This document shows positions 1 through 5,226 of a DNA stretch of 6,656 bases, in pieces. How positions within the stretch are numbered: the first letter of the stretch is position 1; the number at the start of each line of letters is the position of its first letter. The notes beneath the pieces are model-generated. The model saw only the letters and a program-made list of their open reading frames with translations. It searched no databases and had not been told where the DNA came from. Where the stretch lies: positions 1-6,656 of the forward strand of contig DATDEX010000385.1 in NCBI GenBank assembly GCA_036522895.1, given 5' to 3'. Position numbers and translations under genes: made by a program. Source of the stretch: JAIOPA01 sp036522895. GTDB taxonomy: Bacteria; Eisenbacteria; RBG-16-71-46.

Positions 1-288
1 GTGGACTCGCTCGTCGAGAGCCTGCGCGTCGCCCGCGCGCGCGCCGCGTTCGCCGCGCGCTCGCCGGCCATGGCCCTCGCGCTCGCGGAGCAGGTGCTCG
101 CTGTGGACGCGCTTCACGAGGAGGGTCAGGCATGGCGGCTCCGCTCGCTCGTGGCGCTCGGCCGCCGCGGCGAGGCGGCCACCGCGAGCGCCGAGTTCCA
201 CGCGCGCTGCCGGCGTGAACTCGATTCGCCCCCGGGTCCGGACCTGGTCGCGCTCGAGCGCGAGCTGGGGATCACGCGCGGCGGATGA
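1..288 (+). CDS. BTAD-like (SARP-type activator) helical domain protein, 3' fragment
   Basis: This is the C-terminal 95 residues of a protein whose reading frame is open to the left edge. The GTG at base 1 is probably an internal Val codon and not the start. The sequence is helical and Ala/Arg/Leu-rich. From about residue 25 it runs AEQVLAVDALHEEGQAW, then a long helix with LVALGRRGEA, then FHARCRRELDSPPGPDLVALERELG. This order of a helix, a D-x-LHEE turn, an R-x-L-x-ALGR-x-xA helix, a C-RREL helix and a P-xP-x-x-x-ALERELG end is typical of the bacterial transcriptional activator domain (BTAD), a TPR-like fold found in SARP regulators and LuxR/AfsR-like multidomain regulators. The protein ends about six residues after the domain. 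No DNA-binding or ATPase domain is visible, so the full architecture and target are unknown. A generic TPR protein is the alternative. TGA is at 286-288. Confidence 0.6.
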   Translation: MDSLVESLRVARARAAFAARSPAMALALAEQVLAVDALHEEGQAWRLRSLVALGRRGEAATASAEFHARCRRELDSPPGPDLVALERELGITRGG

Positions 289-301
289 CGCGGGTCACAG
301 G

Positions 302-331
302 TGGACGGCCGCCCCGCGTCCCGCCTAGAGT
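302..331 (+). promoter_or_regulatory. Possible sigma70-type promoter upstream of apgM
   Basis: TGGACG at 302-307 and TAGAGT at 326-331 each match four of six consensus bases and are separated by 18 bp. They lie in the 111-base gap between the preceding stop codon and apgM, which is where a promoter for the apgM-barrel pair would be expected. The match is weak and rests on inspection only. Confidence 0.3.
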
Positions 332-367
332 CGCCGCGCATGTTTGAGGACACCGCGTAAGCCCGGA

Positions 368-388
368 CCGCGCGACGCGCGGGGGAGG
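368..388 (+). promoter_or_regulatory. Hairpin abutting the apgM ribosome binding site
   Basis: CCGCGC (368-373) and GCGCGG (377-382) form a perfect six-pair stem with a GAC loop. The right arm takes in the first two bases of GGGGGAGG (381-388), the purine-rich Shine-Dalgarno tract that sits 11 bases before the apgM ATG. The tract supports the start at 400. The hairpin could modulate ribosome access, but short GC palindromes arise easily at this base composition. Confidence 0.3.
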
Positions 389-399
389 CTCATCGCCCC

Positions 400-1674
400 A
401 TGGATGTCACCCGAGACACGAACCCACCCATGACCCGACCCGCCATCGAGACCGTGCTCGAATCGCTCGTCCTCGAGCAGACCTCGAAGATCGTCCTGCT
501 CGTGCTGGACGGCCTCGGCGACCTGCCCGACCCCGCGCACGGCGGCCGCACGCCGCTCGAGGCCGCGCGCACGCCGAACCTCGACGCGCTCTCGCCCGGC
601 AGCGCGCTCGGACGGTTGACCCCCGTGGCACCCGGCATCACGCCGGGCAGCGGCCCCGGGCACCTGGGGCTCTTCGGCTACGACCCGCTCACGCATCTCG
701 TCGGACGCGGCGTGCTCGAGGCGATCGGTGCCGGCATCGAGCTCGCGCACGGCGACGTCGCCGCCCGCGCCAACTTCTGCACGGTCGCGAAGGCGGCCGC
801 GGGTGCGGGCGTCGTGACCGACCGCCGGGCGGGGCGCATCCCGACCGAGACCTGCGTCCGCCTGGTCGAACGGCTGCGCGGGGAGATCGGCCGGATCGAG
901 GACGTCGAGCTGGTCCTCCAGGCGGGCAAGGGCCATCGTTTCGTCGTGGTCCTGCGCGGGCCCGGGCTCGGTGGCGCGGTGAGCGATGCGGATCCGCATC
1001 GCGAGGGGAAGCCGGTCCCGGCCGCACACCCGCTCGAGCCGGGCCCCACCCACGAGAAGACCGCGCGCATCGTGAACGCGTTCATCACGCGCGCGGCCCG
1101 GGTGCTCGAGCGCGAGTCGCCGGCGAACGGCCTGCTGCTGCGCGGCCTCTCCGAGCGCCCGCGCTTCGCGGGCTACCGCGAGCGATTCCGGCTGCGCGCC
1201 GCGGCGATCGCCGCCTATCCGATGTACCGCGGGGTCGCGAGCCTCGCCGGCATGGACCTGTTCGTCCCCACCGGGGACGGCGCGGCCGAGGCCGTCGCCG
1301 TCGCCGCGCGCGAGTGGGGGGCGCACGATTACCTCTTCCTGCACGTCAAGGGCACCGACATGGCGGGGGAGGATGGCGACTTCGCCGGCAAGGTCCGGGT
1401 CATCGAGGGCGTGGACGCGGCGCTCCCGGCACTCCTCGCGCTCGCGCCCGACGTGGTGTGCATCACCGGCGACCACTCGACGCCGGTCCCGATGAAGGGT
1501 CACTCCTGGCATCCGGTTCCCGTGCTGGTGCGATCGGCCGTATGCTTCGCGGACGGACACCCCCGATTCCACGAGAAAGCCTGCCGGGCGGGCTCGCTTG
1601 GGGACCTTGCGAGCAAGGACCTCATCGCGGTATTGCTTGCGAACGCCGGGCGTCTCGACAAGTACGGAGCCTGA
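400..1674 (+). CDS. apgM: 2,3-bisphosphoglycerate-independent phosphoglycerate mutase, archaeal type (ApgM)
   Basis: The predicted role is interconversion of 3- and 2-phosphoglycerate in glycolysis and gluconeogenesis, in the cytoplasm. The protein has 424 residues and an alkaline-phosphatase-superfamily core. LVLDGLGDLP carries the first metal ligand, D37. GGRTPLEAARTPNLDAL follows. TPGSGPGHLGLFGYDP contains the likely phosphoserine nucleophile, S84. DRRAGRIPTE lies mid-protein, and AAAIAAYPMYRGVASLAGM is typical of the bacterial branch. Near the C-terminus are KGTDMAGEDGDF (D320, E324), GDHSTP (D358, H359) and KGHSWHPVPVL (H368). E324 stands where the classical enzyme has a His metal ligand. 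The start at 400 is preferred because GGGGGAGG precedes it. An in-frame ATG at 430 has no such site, and either would keep the whole core. The next gene starts directly after the stop, implying co-transcription. Some bacterial relatives have been proposed as alternative homoserine kinases, so the exact substrate is inferred. Confidence 0.9.
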   Translation: MDVTRDTNPPMTRPAIETVLESLVLEQTSKIVLLVLDGLGDLPDPAHGGRTPLEAARTPNLDALSPGSALGRLTPVAPGITPGSGPGHLGLFGYDPLTHLVGRGVLEAIGAGIELAHGDVAARANFCTVAKAAAGAGVVTDRRAGRIPTETCVRLVERLRGEIGRIEDVELVLQAGKGHRFVVVLRGPGLGGAVSDADPHREGKPVPAAHPLEPGPTHEKTARIVNAFITRAARVLERESPANGLLLRGLSERPRFAGYRERFRLRAAAIAAYPMYRGVASLAGMDLFVPTGDGAAEAVAVAAREWGAHDYLFLHVKGTDMAGEDGDFAGKVRVIEGVDAALPALLALAPDVVCITGDHSTPVPMKGHSWHPVPVLVRSAVCFADGHPRFHEKACRAGSLGDLASKDLIAVLLANAGRLDKYGA

Positions 1675-2838
1675 ATGCTTGCACGACGCCTCACCCCGCT
1701 CCGCGTGGCCGCGCTCATCCTGGGCGCCCTCGCACTCGTTCCGGCTGCCCGCGCCGGAGCTCCGCCGCCGCTCTCCAATCCCACGTACGGCTTCCCGCTG
1801 CCCGGCGATTACGCGGCCGCGGCGAACGCCGCCTCGGCGGGGCTCGCGCTCTCCGATCGCTGGCTGGGCGAGTCGGCGTACGAGAACCCCGCCGCCTCGG
1901 TGCGCTCGGGGGTGGAGATCTCGCCGCTCTTCCAGCGCGTGAACCGGCAGGACCTCGCGGCGAAGAATCGCGACGTCGACCAGACATTCGGCTATCCCGA
2001 TGCCGCGGGGGGAGCGCTGTCGTTGCCCGGCAAGCACTGGGGGCTGGTCCTCTACGCGTGGCAGCCCGTGCTGCGGCTCGAGCAGCTGGGCTACCTCGCG
2101 GGGCCGCTCGTCACGCCCGCCGCCATCCAGCAGCAGGCGCTCCAACGCGAGGTGCGCGGCGGCCTCGCGATTTCGCGCGACGCGGGCGCGGTCCGGGTCG
2201 GGGTGTCGGGCGAGTGGGTGCACCGCGACGATTCCTACGAGACGCACGAGCAATCCGGCTCCCCCTCCGCGGGGGACCGCGTCCTCGAGTTCAAGGGCGA
2301 CGCCTGGGGTGGCGCGGCCGGCGTGACGTGGGCGAAGGATCCCGATCGGCCGTGGGGGAGCTGGTTCGGCGCCGCGATCCGCTACGGCTCCGAGCTCAAG
2401 GTGACCGGCTCGGTCGATCAGCGGCTGCTCGACACCACCGGCGTCGCTCCCGTCGCGGCGACGCGCGACGCGGAGTGGTCCGGCGGGGTGTCCGCGCGGG
2501 TCACGGTCGCGCCGGCAACCCGGGTCCTGCTCGGGATCACGGGGCGCTCGGGCGCCGACTGGGGCGGGTTCGACTTCGGGACGTCCGGCGGCGTGAGCTG
2601 GAGCGCCGGTCTCGACTGGAAGGACCCCGAGCTGCCCTGGGGCGCGCGCTTCGGGGTGGGGCAGGAGGCGAACCAGGGCGCGATCGAGAAGAAGGCGGGG
2701 CTCCTCTCGGTGGGCTTCACGTGGGTGTCGGGAGACCTCGCGCTCGACATCGGATTGCTCCACCGGAACCTCGCCCGCGATGGCTCGCCCAGCTCCGCGG
2801 ACGACCGTCTCGTGGGTTCGGTCAAGCTCGCGTTCTGA
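1675..2838 (+). CDS. Predicted outer-membrane beta-barrel protein, function unknown
   Basis: I do not recognise a named family. The 387-residue product starts with a clear signal peptide: R4, R5 and R10, a hydrophobic stretch from about residue 11 to 24, then ARA at 25-27, a good signal peptidase I site. The mature part is rich in Gly, Trp and alternating hydrophobic residues. It ends LVGSVKLAF, with the terminal Phe and alternating pattern of a BAM-recognised barrel end. Residues near 48-73 (AAANAASAGLALSDRWLGESAYENPAA) resemble the N-terminal plug-like region of FadL/PorV-type proteins, but only loosely. A beta-hairpin motif KDPxxPWGxxFG occurs twice, at 221-232 and 316-327. The ATG follows the apgM TGA with no gap, and GGAG at 1666-1669 sits five bases upstream, so translation is probably coupled to apgM. 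A transport or surface role is possible but not shown. Confidence 0.75.
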   Translation: MLARRLTPLRVAALILGALALVPAARAGAPPPLSNPTYGFPLPGDYAAAANAASAGLALSDRWLGESAYENPAASVRSGVEISPLFQRVNRQDLAAKNRDVDQTFGYPDAAGGALSLPGKHWGLVLYAWQPVLRLEQLGYLAGPLVTPAAIQQQALQREVRGGLAISRDAGAVRVGVSGEWVHRDDSYETHEQSGSPSAGDRVLEFKGDAWGGAAGVTWAKDPDRPWGSWFGAAIRYGSELKVTGSVDQRLLDTTGVAPVAATRDAEWSGGVSARVTVAPATRVLLGITGRSGADWGGFDFGTSGGVSWSAGLDWKDPELPWGARFGVGQEANQGAIEKKAGLLSVGFTWVSGDLALDIGLLHRNLARDGSPSSADDRLVGSVKLAF

Positions 2839-2861
2839 CGCCCCCGCGGGGGAGCGGGTGG

Positions 2862-2893
2862 GGCCCCGCGCGCCCCGGGCGGCGCGGGGCCTT
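2862..2893 (+). terminator. Likely rho-independent terminator after the barrel gene
   Basis: Two perfect ten-base arms, GGCCCCGCGC (2862-2871) and GCGCGGGGCC (2882-2891), enclose a ten-base loop 23 bases after the stop codon. The arms are all G/C and only TT follows, so the U-tract is poor. Position and stem strength favour termination of the apgM-barrel transcript. A second palindrome, CCCCCGCGGGGG, lies just before it at 2841-2852. Confidence 0.6.
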
Positions 2894-2894
2894 G

Positions 2895-2903
2895 TGCTAT
2901 GCT
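2895..2903 (+). promoter_or_regulatory. Extended -10 promoter element upstream of tRNA-Leu
   Basis: TGCTATGCT reads as an extended -10 (TG, one base, then TATGCT, four of six consensus bases). It is among the few A/T-containing spots in the 201-base gap between the barrel gene and the tRNA. No -35 is visible at the right distance because that stretch lies in the GC hairpin. If used, transcription would start near 2910 and run about 130 bases before the tRNA, through GC-rich sequence in which I see no solid gene. Confidence 0.35.
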
Positions 2904-3039
2904 CGGGCTCTCTTTCGCATCCCCGCGGAGGCCCGTGGTGGGCCGTCCCGCGCGGGGTACCCGGCGAAGCGTGGGTGGATGACCGCGTGAGCCCCGCCCC
3001 GGGGCCGATCACGGGTACGCCGCGCCGTTCGGTCCGCGT

Positions 3040-3124
3040 GCGAGAGTGGCGAAACTGGCAGACGCGCCGGATTTAGGTTCCGGTGGGGCAACTCATGGGG
3101 GTTCGAATCCCCCCTCTCGCACCA
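3040..3124 (+). tRNA. tRNA-Leu, anticodon UAG, CCA encoded
   Basis: All parts of the cloverleaf can be traced. The acceptor arms GCGAGAG (3040-3046) and CTCTCGC (3114-3120) pair perfectly. The anticodon stem CCGGA/TCCGG (3067-3071 and 3079-3083) holds loop TTTAGGT, with TAG at 3074-3076. A long 13-base variable arm (3084-3096) with a GCAA loop marks a class II tRNA. The T arm is GGGGG-TTCGAAT-CCCCC (3097-3113). A is the discriminator base at 3121, and CCA is encoded at 3122-3124. Anticodon UAG decodes CUA and, by wobble, other CUN leucine codons. The gene lies 95 bases before tig in the same direction. Confidence 0.97.
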
Positions 3125-3138
3125 GACCTTCCGGCTTC

Positions 3139-3159
3139 GGCCCGGGCCAGAGCCCGGCC
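3139..3159 (+). terminator. Hairpin after tRNA-Leu, possible terminator or processing site
   Basis: CCGGGC (3142-3147) and GCCCGG (3152-3157) form a six-pair stem with a CAGA loop. With C3141 bulged, GG (3139-3140) and CC (3158-3159) add two more pairs. It lies 14 bases after the tRNA and is followed by the A/T-rich ATAATTC instead of a T run. It could end or slow the tRNA transcript, or guide 3' processing. Confidence 0.4.
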
Positions 3160-3164
3160 ATAAT
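3159..3164 (+). promoter_or_regulatory. Possible -10 element for tig
   Basis: CATAAT matches TATAAT at five of six bases. It is the most A/T-rich spot between the tRNA and tig and would place a start near 3171. The bases around 3136-3141 (TTCGGC) give only a poor -35. Tig could instead be read through from the tRNA promoter. Confidence 0.35.
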
Positions 3165-3174
3165 TCGATCGAAC

Positions 3175-3191
3175 GCGGGGGTGACCCCCGC
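3175..3191 (+). promoter_or_regulatory. Hairpin in the tig leader
   Basis: GCGGGGG (3175-3181) and CCCCCGC (3185-3191) form a perfect seven-pair stem with a TGA loop, ending 12 bases before GAGGA (3204-3208), the probable ribosome binding site of tig. A leader hairpin this close could affect tig mRNA stability or initiation. No T run follows, so it is not a typical terminator. Confidence 0.4.
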
Positions 3192-3219
3192 CCCGCCAAC
3201 CCTGAGGACGCTCCGACCG

Positions 3220-4515
3220 ATGACGCACACCGTCCGCGAAACCGGCCAGTGGCAGCACACGTTGAGCATCGAAGTGCCCGCGGACGAGGTGGAGCGCCGG
3301 CTGGGCGACGTCTCCCGCCGGTTCCAGCAGGTGGTCTCGCTGCCGGGCTTCCGCAAGGGCAAGGTGCCACTCGAGCGCGTGCGCCAGGATTACGCCGCCG
3401 AGATCGAGCGCGAGTTCCTCGAGCGCTTCATCCCCGAGGTGACGCAGCGGGCGATCGAGGAGTCCGCGCTCAAGGCGGTCGTGCCGCCGTCGGTGCACAA
3501 CCTGCGGTTCACGCCCGGCCAGCCGCTCCAGTTCGAGGCGGTGGTGGACGTGGCGCCCGAGCTCACGGTGCGGGACTGGAAGGGGTTCGCGCTCACGCGC
3601 CGGACCCGCCCGGTGGACGACGCCGCCGTGGACGCGATGGTCGGGCAGATGCGCGAGGAGTCCGCCGTGTTCGCGGACGTCGACCGGCCCGCGGGGAAGG
3701 GCGATATCGTGCTGCTGGACACGCAGCGCCTGGACGCGAACGGGCGCCGGCTCTCCGGCACCCGCAACAAGGGGACGCGGATCCAGCTCGGGGCCCCGGA
3801 ACTGCTGCCCGACCTCGAGGCCGGGCTGACGGGCGCCGAGGGGGGGCAGGAGCGGACGCTCGCCGTGACCTACCCGGCCGAGTTCAGGCAGGCGGAACTG
3901 GCAGGCCAGACCGTGCGTTACGTCGTGAACATCAAGAAAATCCAGGAGAAGAAACTGCGGGATCTGGACGATAACTTTGCGAAGGATGTGTTCGGGCTGG
4001 AGTCCTACGCCTCCCTGCGCGACCGCGTTCGGCGAAACCTCGAACTCGAGGAGGCCCAGCGCGCGCGGCGGGAGCTGGAGGCCCAGGCCATCGACGAGCT
4101 TGTCCGGCGGAACAGCGTGGACTTGTCGCCGAGGCTGGTGGGCTACATGCTGGACCAGGTCGTCCACGAGCAGACCGGGGGGCGCGAGGTGTCGGAAGAC
4201 CTGCACAAGCAGCTCGAAGAGCATTATCGTCCGGGGGTGGAGCGCTCGCTCAAACGGGAGATCCTGCTCATCGCGATCGCCAAGCAGGAGCAGCTCGAGG
4301 TCACGGCCGAGGAGGTGGGGCAGCAAATCCTGCGCCTCGTCGAATCCGATCCGCGAAATGCCGCGCGAGTTCGCCAGCACTACGCGTCCCCCGAGCGGCG
4401 CAAGGCTCTGGCGGAGAGCATGCTGGAGAAGAAGGCGCTGGACCTCGTGGTCGGGGCGGCGCAGGTGAAGGATGAGACGCTCAGCGAACCCGCGGAACTT
4501 CCGGCGGGTCGATGA
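3220..4515 (+). CDS. tig: Trigger factor, ribosome-associated chaperone (degenerate prolyl-isomerase pocket)
   Basis: This chaperone binds the ribosome near the nascent-chain exit and shields new proteins in the cytoplasm. Its 431 residues match the E. coli length of 432. The N-terminal ribosome-binding domain (about 1-115) carries the signature GFRKGKVP at 43-50. An FKBP-like domain spans about 155-245. The remaining residues, including the helical C-terminal half from about 246, form the chaperone arms. By my alignment to E. coli, F168, F177 and F198 of the isomerase pocket are replaced by T168, L178 and L199, while Y221 and F233 correspond to F222 and Y234. Isomerase activity is therefore doubtful, but chaperone function need not be affected. 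The start at 3220 gives the family N-terminus and has GAGGA at 3204-3208. An open frame continues upstream to 3046 only by translating the tRNA, so longer starts are rejected. The gene is followed by clpP after 68 bases. Confidence 0.95.
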   Translation: MTHTVRETGQWQHTLSIEVPADEVERRLGDVSRRFQQVVSLPGFRKGKVPLERVRQDYAAEIEREFLERFIPEVTQRAIEESALKAVVPPSVHNLRFTPGQPLQFEAVVDVAPELTVRDWKGFALTRRTRPVDDAAVDAMVGQMREESAVFADVDRPAGKGDIVLLDTQRLDANGRRLSGTRNKGTRIQLGAPELLPDLEAGLTGAEGGQERTLAVTYPAEFRQAELAGQTVRYVVNIKKIQEKKLRDLDDNFAKDVFGLESYASLRDRVRRNLELEEAQRARRELEAQAIDELVRRNSVDLSPRLVGYMLDQVVHEQTGGREVSEDLHKQLEEHYRPGVERSLKREILLIAIAKQEQLEVTAEEVGQQILRLVESDPRNAARVRQHYASPERRKALAESMLEKKALDLVVGAAQVKDETLSEPAELPAGR

Positions 4516-4569
4516 ATCCAAGCAGAAGAAGCGGCGGGCTGATGCCGATGACTGTTGCGACCGAAACAG

Positions 4570-4583
4570 AAAGGATCCCCGGG
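4570..4583 (+). promoter_or_regulatory. Ribosome binding site fixing the clpP start
   Basis: AAAGGA at 4570-4575 sits eight bases before ATG 4584, an ideal Shine-Dalgarno arrangement. In-frame ATGs at 4512, 4542 and 4548 would give longer products. The 23 codons between 4515 and 4584 have A or T in the third position in about nine cases, and include two AGA codons, unlike the nearly all G/C third positions of clpP itself. Bases 4516-4583 are therefore best read as an untranslated, purine-rich leader. Confidence 0.7.
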
Positions 4584-5168
4584 ATGGCTTCCGTTCCGTT
4601 CGTGGTAGAGCAGACGGGCCGTGGTGAACGGGCCTACGACATCTACTCGCGCCTGCTCAAGGATCGCATCATCTTCATCGGGACGCCGATCGACGACTAC
4701 ATCGCGAACCTGGTCGTCGCCCAGATGATCTTTCTCGAGGGCGAGGATCCGGACCGCGACATCAACCTGTACATCCAGAGTCCGGGCGGCGTCGTCTCGG
4801 CGGGCCTCGCGATCTACGACACGATGCAGTTCGTGAAGTGTCCCGTCAGCACGCTCTGCCTGGGCCTCGCGGCCAGCATGGGCGCGGTGCTGCTCACCGC
4901 CGGCGCGACGGGCAAGCGCTACTGCCTCCCGAACGCGAAGGTCATGATCCACCAGCCCCTCGGCGGCGCCTCCGGGCAGGCCACCGACGTCGAGATCGCG
5001 ACGCGCGAGATGCTCAAGACGCGCGAGCAGCTCAACGGCATCCTGGCCAAGCACACCGGCAGACCCATCGACCAGATCGTGAAGGATACCGACCGCAACC
5101 ACTGGCTCACCGCCGAGGAAGCCAAGGGTTACGGTCTCGTGGACGAGATCATCGAGAAGCGACGCTGA
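4584..5168 (+). CDS. clpP: ClpP, proteolytic subunit of the Clp protease, with a Ser-His-Asn triad
   Basis: ClpP forms a barrel of two heptamers that degrades proteins unfolded by ClpX or another Clp ATPase. With the start at 4584 the protein has 194 residues and lines up without gaps with the Staphylococcus aureus N-terminus (VPFVVEQTGRGERAYDIYSRLLKDRII), with no propeptide. The oxyanion loop is SPGG at 66-69. The nucleophile S98 lies in GLAASMGAVLL, and H123 in MIHQPLGG. The third triad position falls in KDTDRNHWLTAEEA: D170 and R171 are kept, but residue 172 is Asn (codon AAC at 5097-5099) instead of Asp. The same Ser98-His123-Asn172 set is known in Listeria monocytogenes ClpP1, which is weak alone and works with ClpP2. 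Whether a second ClpP exists here cannot be seen. Residue 65 is Gln where Asn is usual. Neighbouring tig and clpX suggest one operon. Confidence 0.95.
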   Translation: MASVPFVVEQTGRGERAYDIYSRLLKDRIIFIGTPIDDYIANLVVAQMIFLEGEDPDRDINLYIQSPGGVVSAGLAIYDTMQFVKCPVSTLCLGLAASMGAVLLTAGATGKRYCLPNAKVMIHQPLGGASGQATDVEIATREMLKTREQLNGILAKHTGRPIDQIVKDTDRNHWLTAEEAKGYGLVDEIIEKRR

Positions 5169-5174
5169 GCGCCC

Positions 5175-5190
5175 CGGCCCGCGAGGGCCG
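5175..5190 (+). promoter_or_regulatory. GNRA-loop hairpin between clpP and clpX
   Basis: CGGCCC (5175-5180) and GGGCCG (5185-5190) form a perfect six-pair stem closed by GCGA, a GNRA-type tetraloop, seven bases after the clpP stop. No T run follows, so full termination is unlikely. It may protect the upstream mRNA 3' end or set the clpP:clpX ratio. GAGGA at 5212-5216 is the clpX ribosome binding site, ten bases before its ATG. Confidence 0.4.
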
Positions 5191-5226
5191 TGACGCCGTC
5201 TCCCCGTACTCGAGGACCGAACTCGC

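Noticed and set aside
340..360. A six-codon frame (MFEDTA) upstream of apgM as a leader peptide
   Set aside because: There is no ribosome site before it and nothing suggests regulation. It is short enough to be chance.
1314..2990. A 558-codon plus-strand frame overlapping apgM and the barrel gene
   Set aside because: It is out of frame with both supported genes and encodes Arg/Gly/Ala-rich sequence typical of a shifted GC-rich frame.
325..3012. An 895-codon open frame on the minus strand across apgM and the barrel gene
   Set aside because: Its product is Arg/Pro/His-rich low-complexity sequence with no family features. It lies opposite well-supported genes and is explained by few stops at high GC.
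3046..3219. An N-terminal extension of trigger factor starting inside the tRNA
   Set aside because: The 58 extra codons translate tRNA-Leu and the leader. The family N-terminus and ribosome site fit ATG 3220.
3073..4521. A 482-codon minus-strand frame opposite tig
   Set aside because: It is a shadow of a clear trigger factor gene and overlaps the tRNA. No recognisable domain or start signal.
4512..4583. ClpP start at ATG 4512, overlapping the tig stop as ATGA
   Set aside because: The overlap is tempting as coupling, but AAAGGA before 4584, the A/T-rich third positions upstream and the gapless match to known ClpP N-termini favour 4584.
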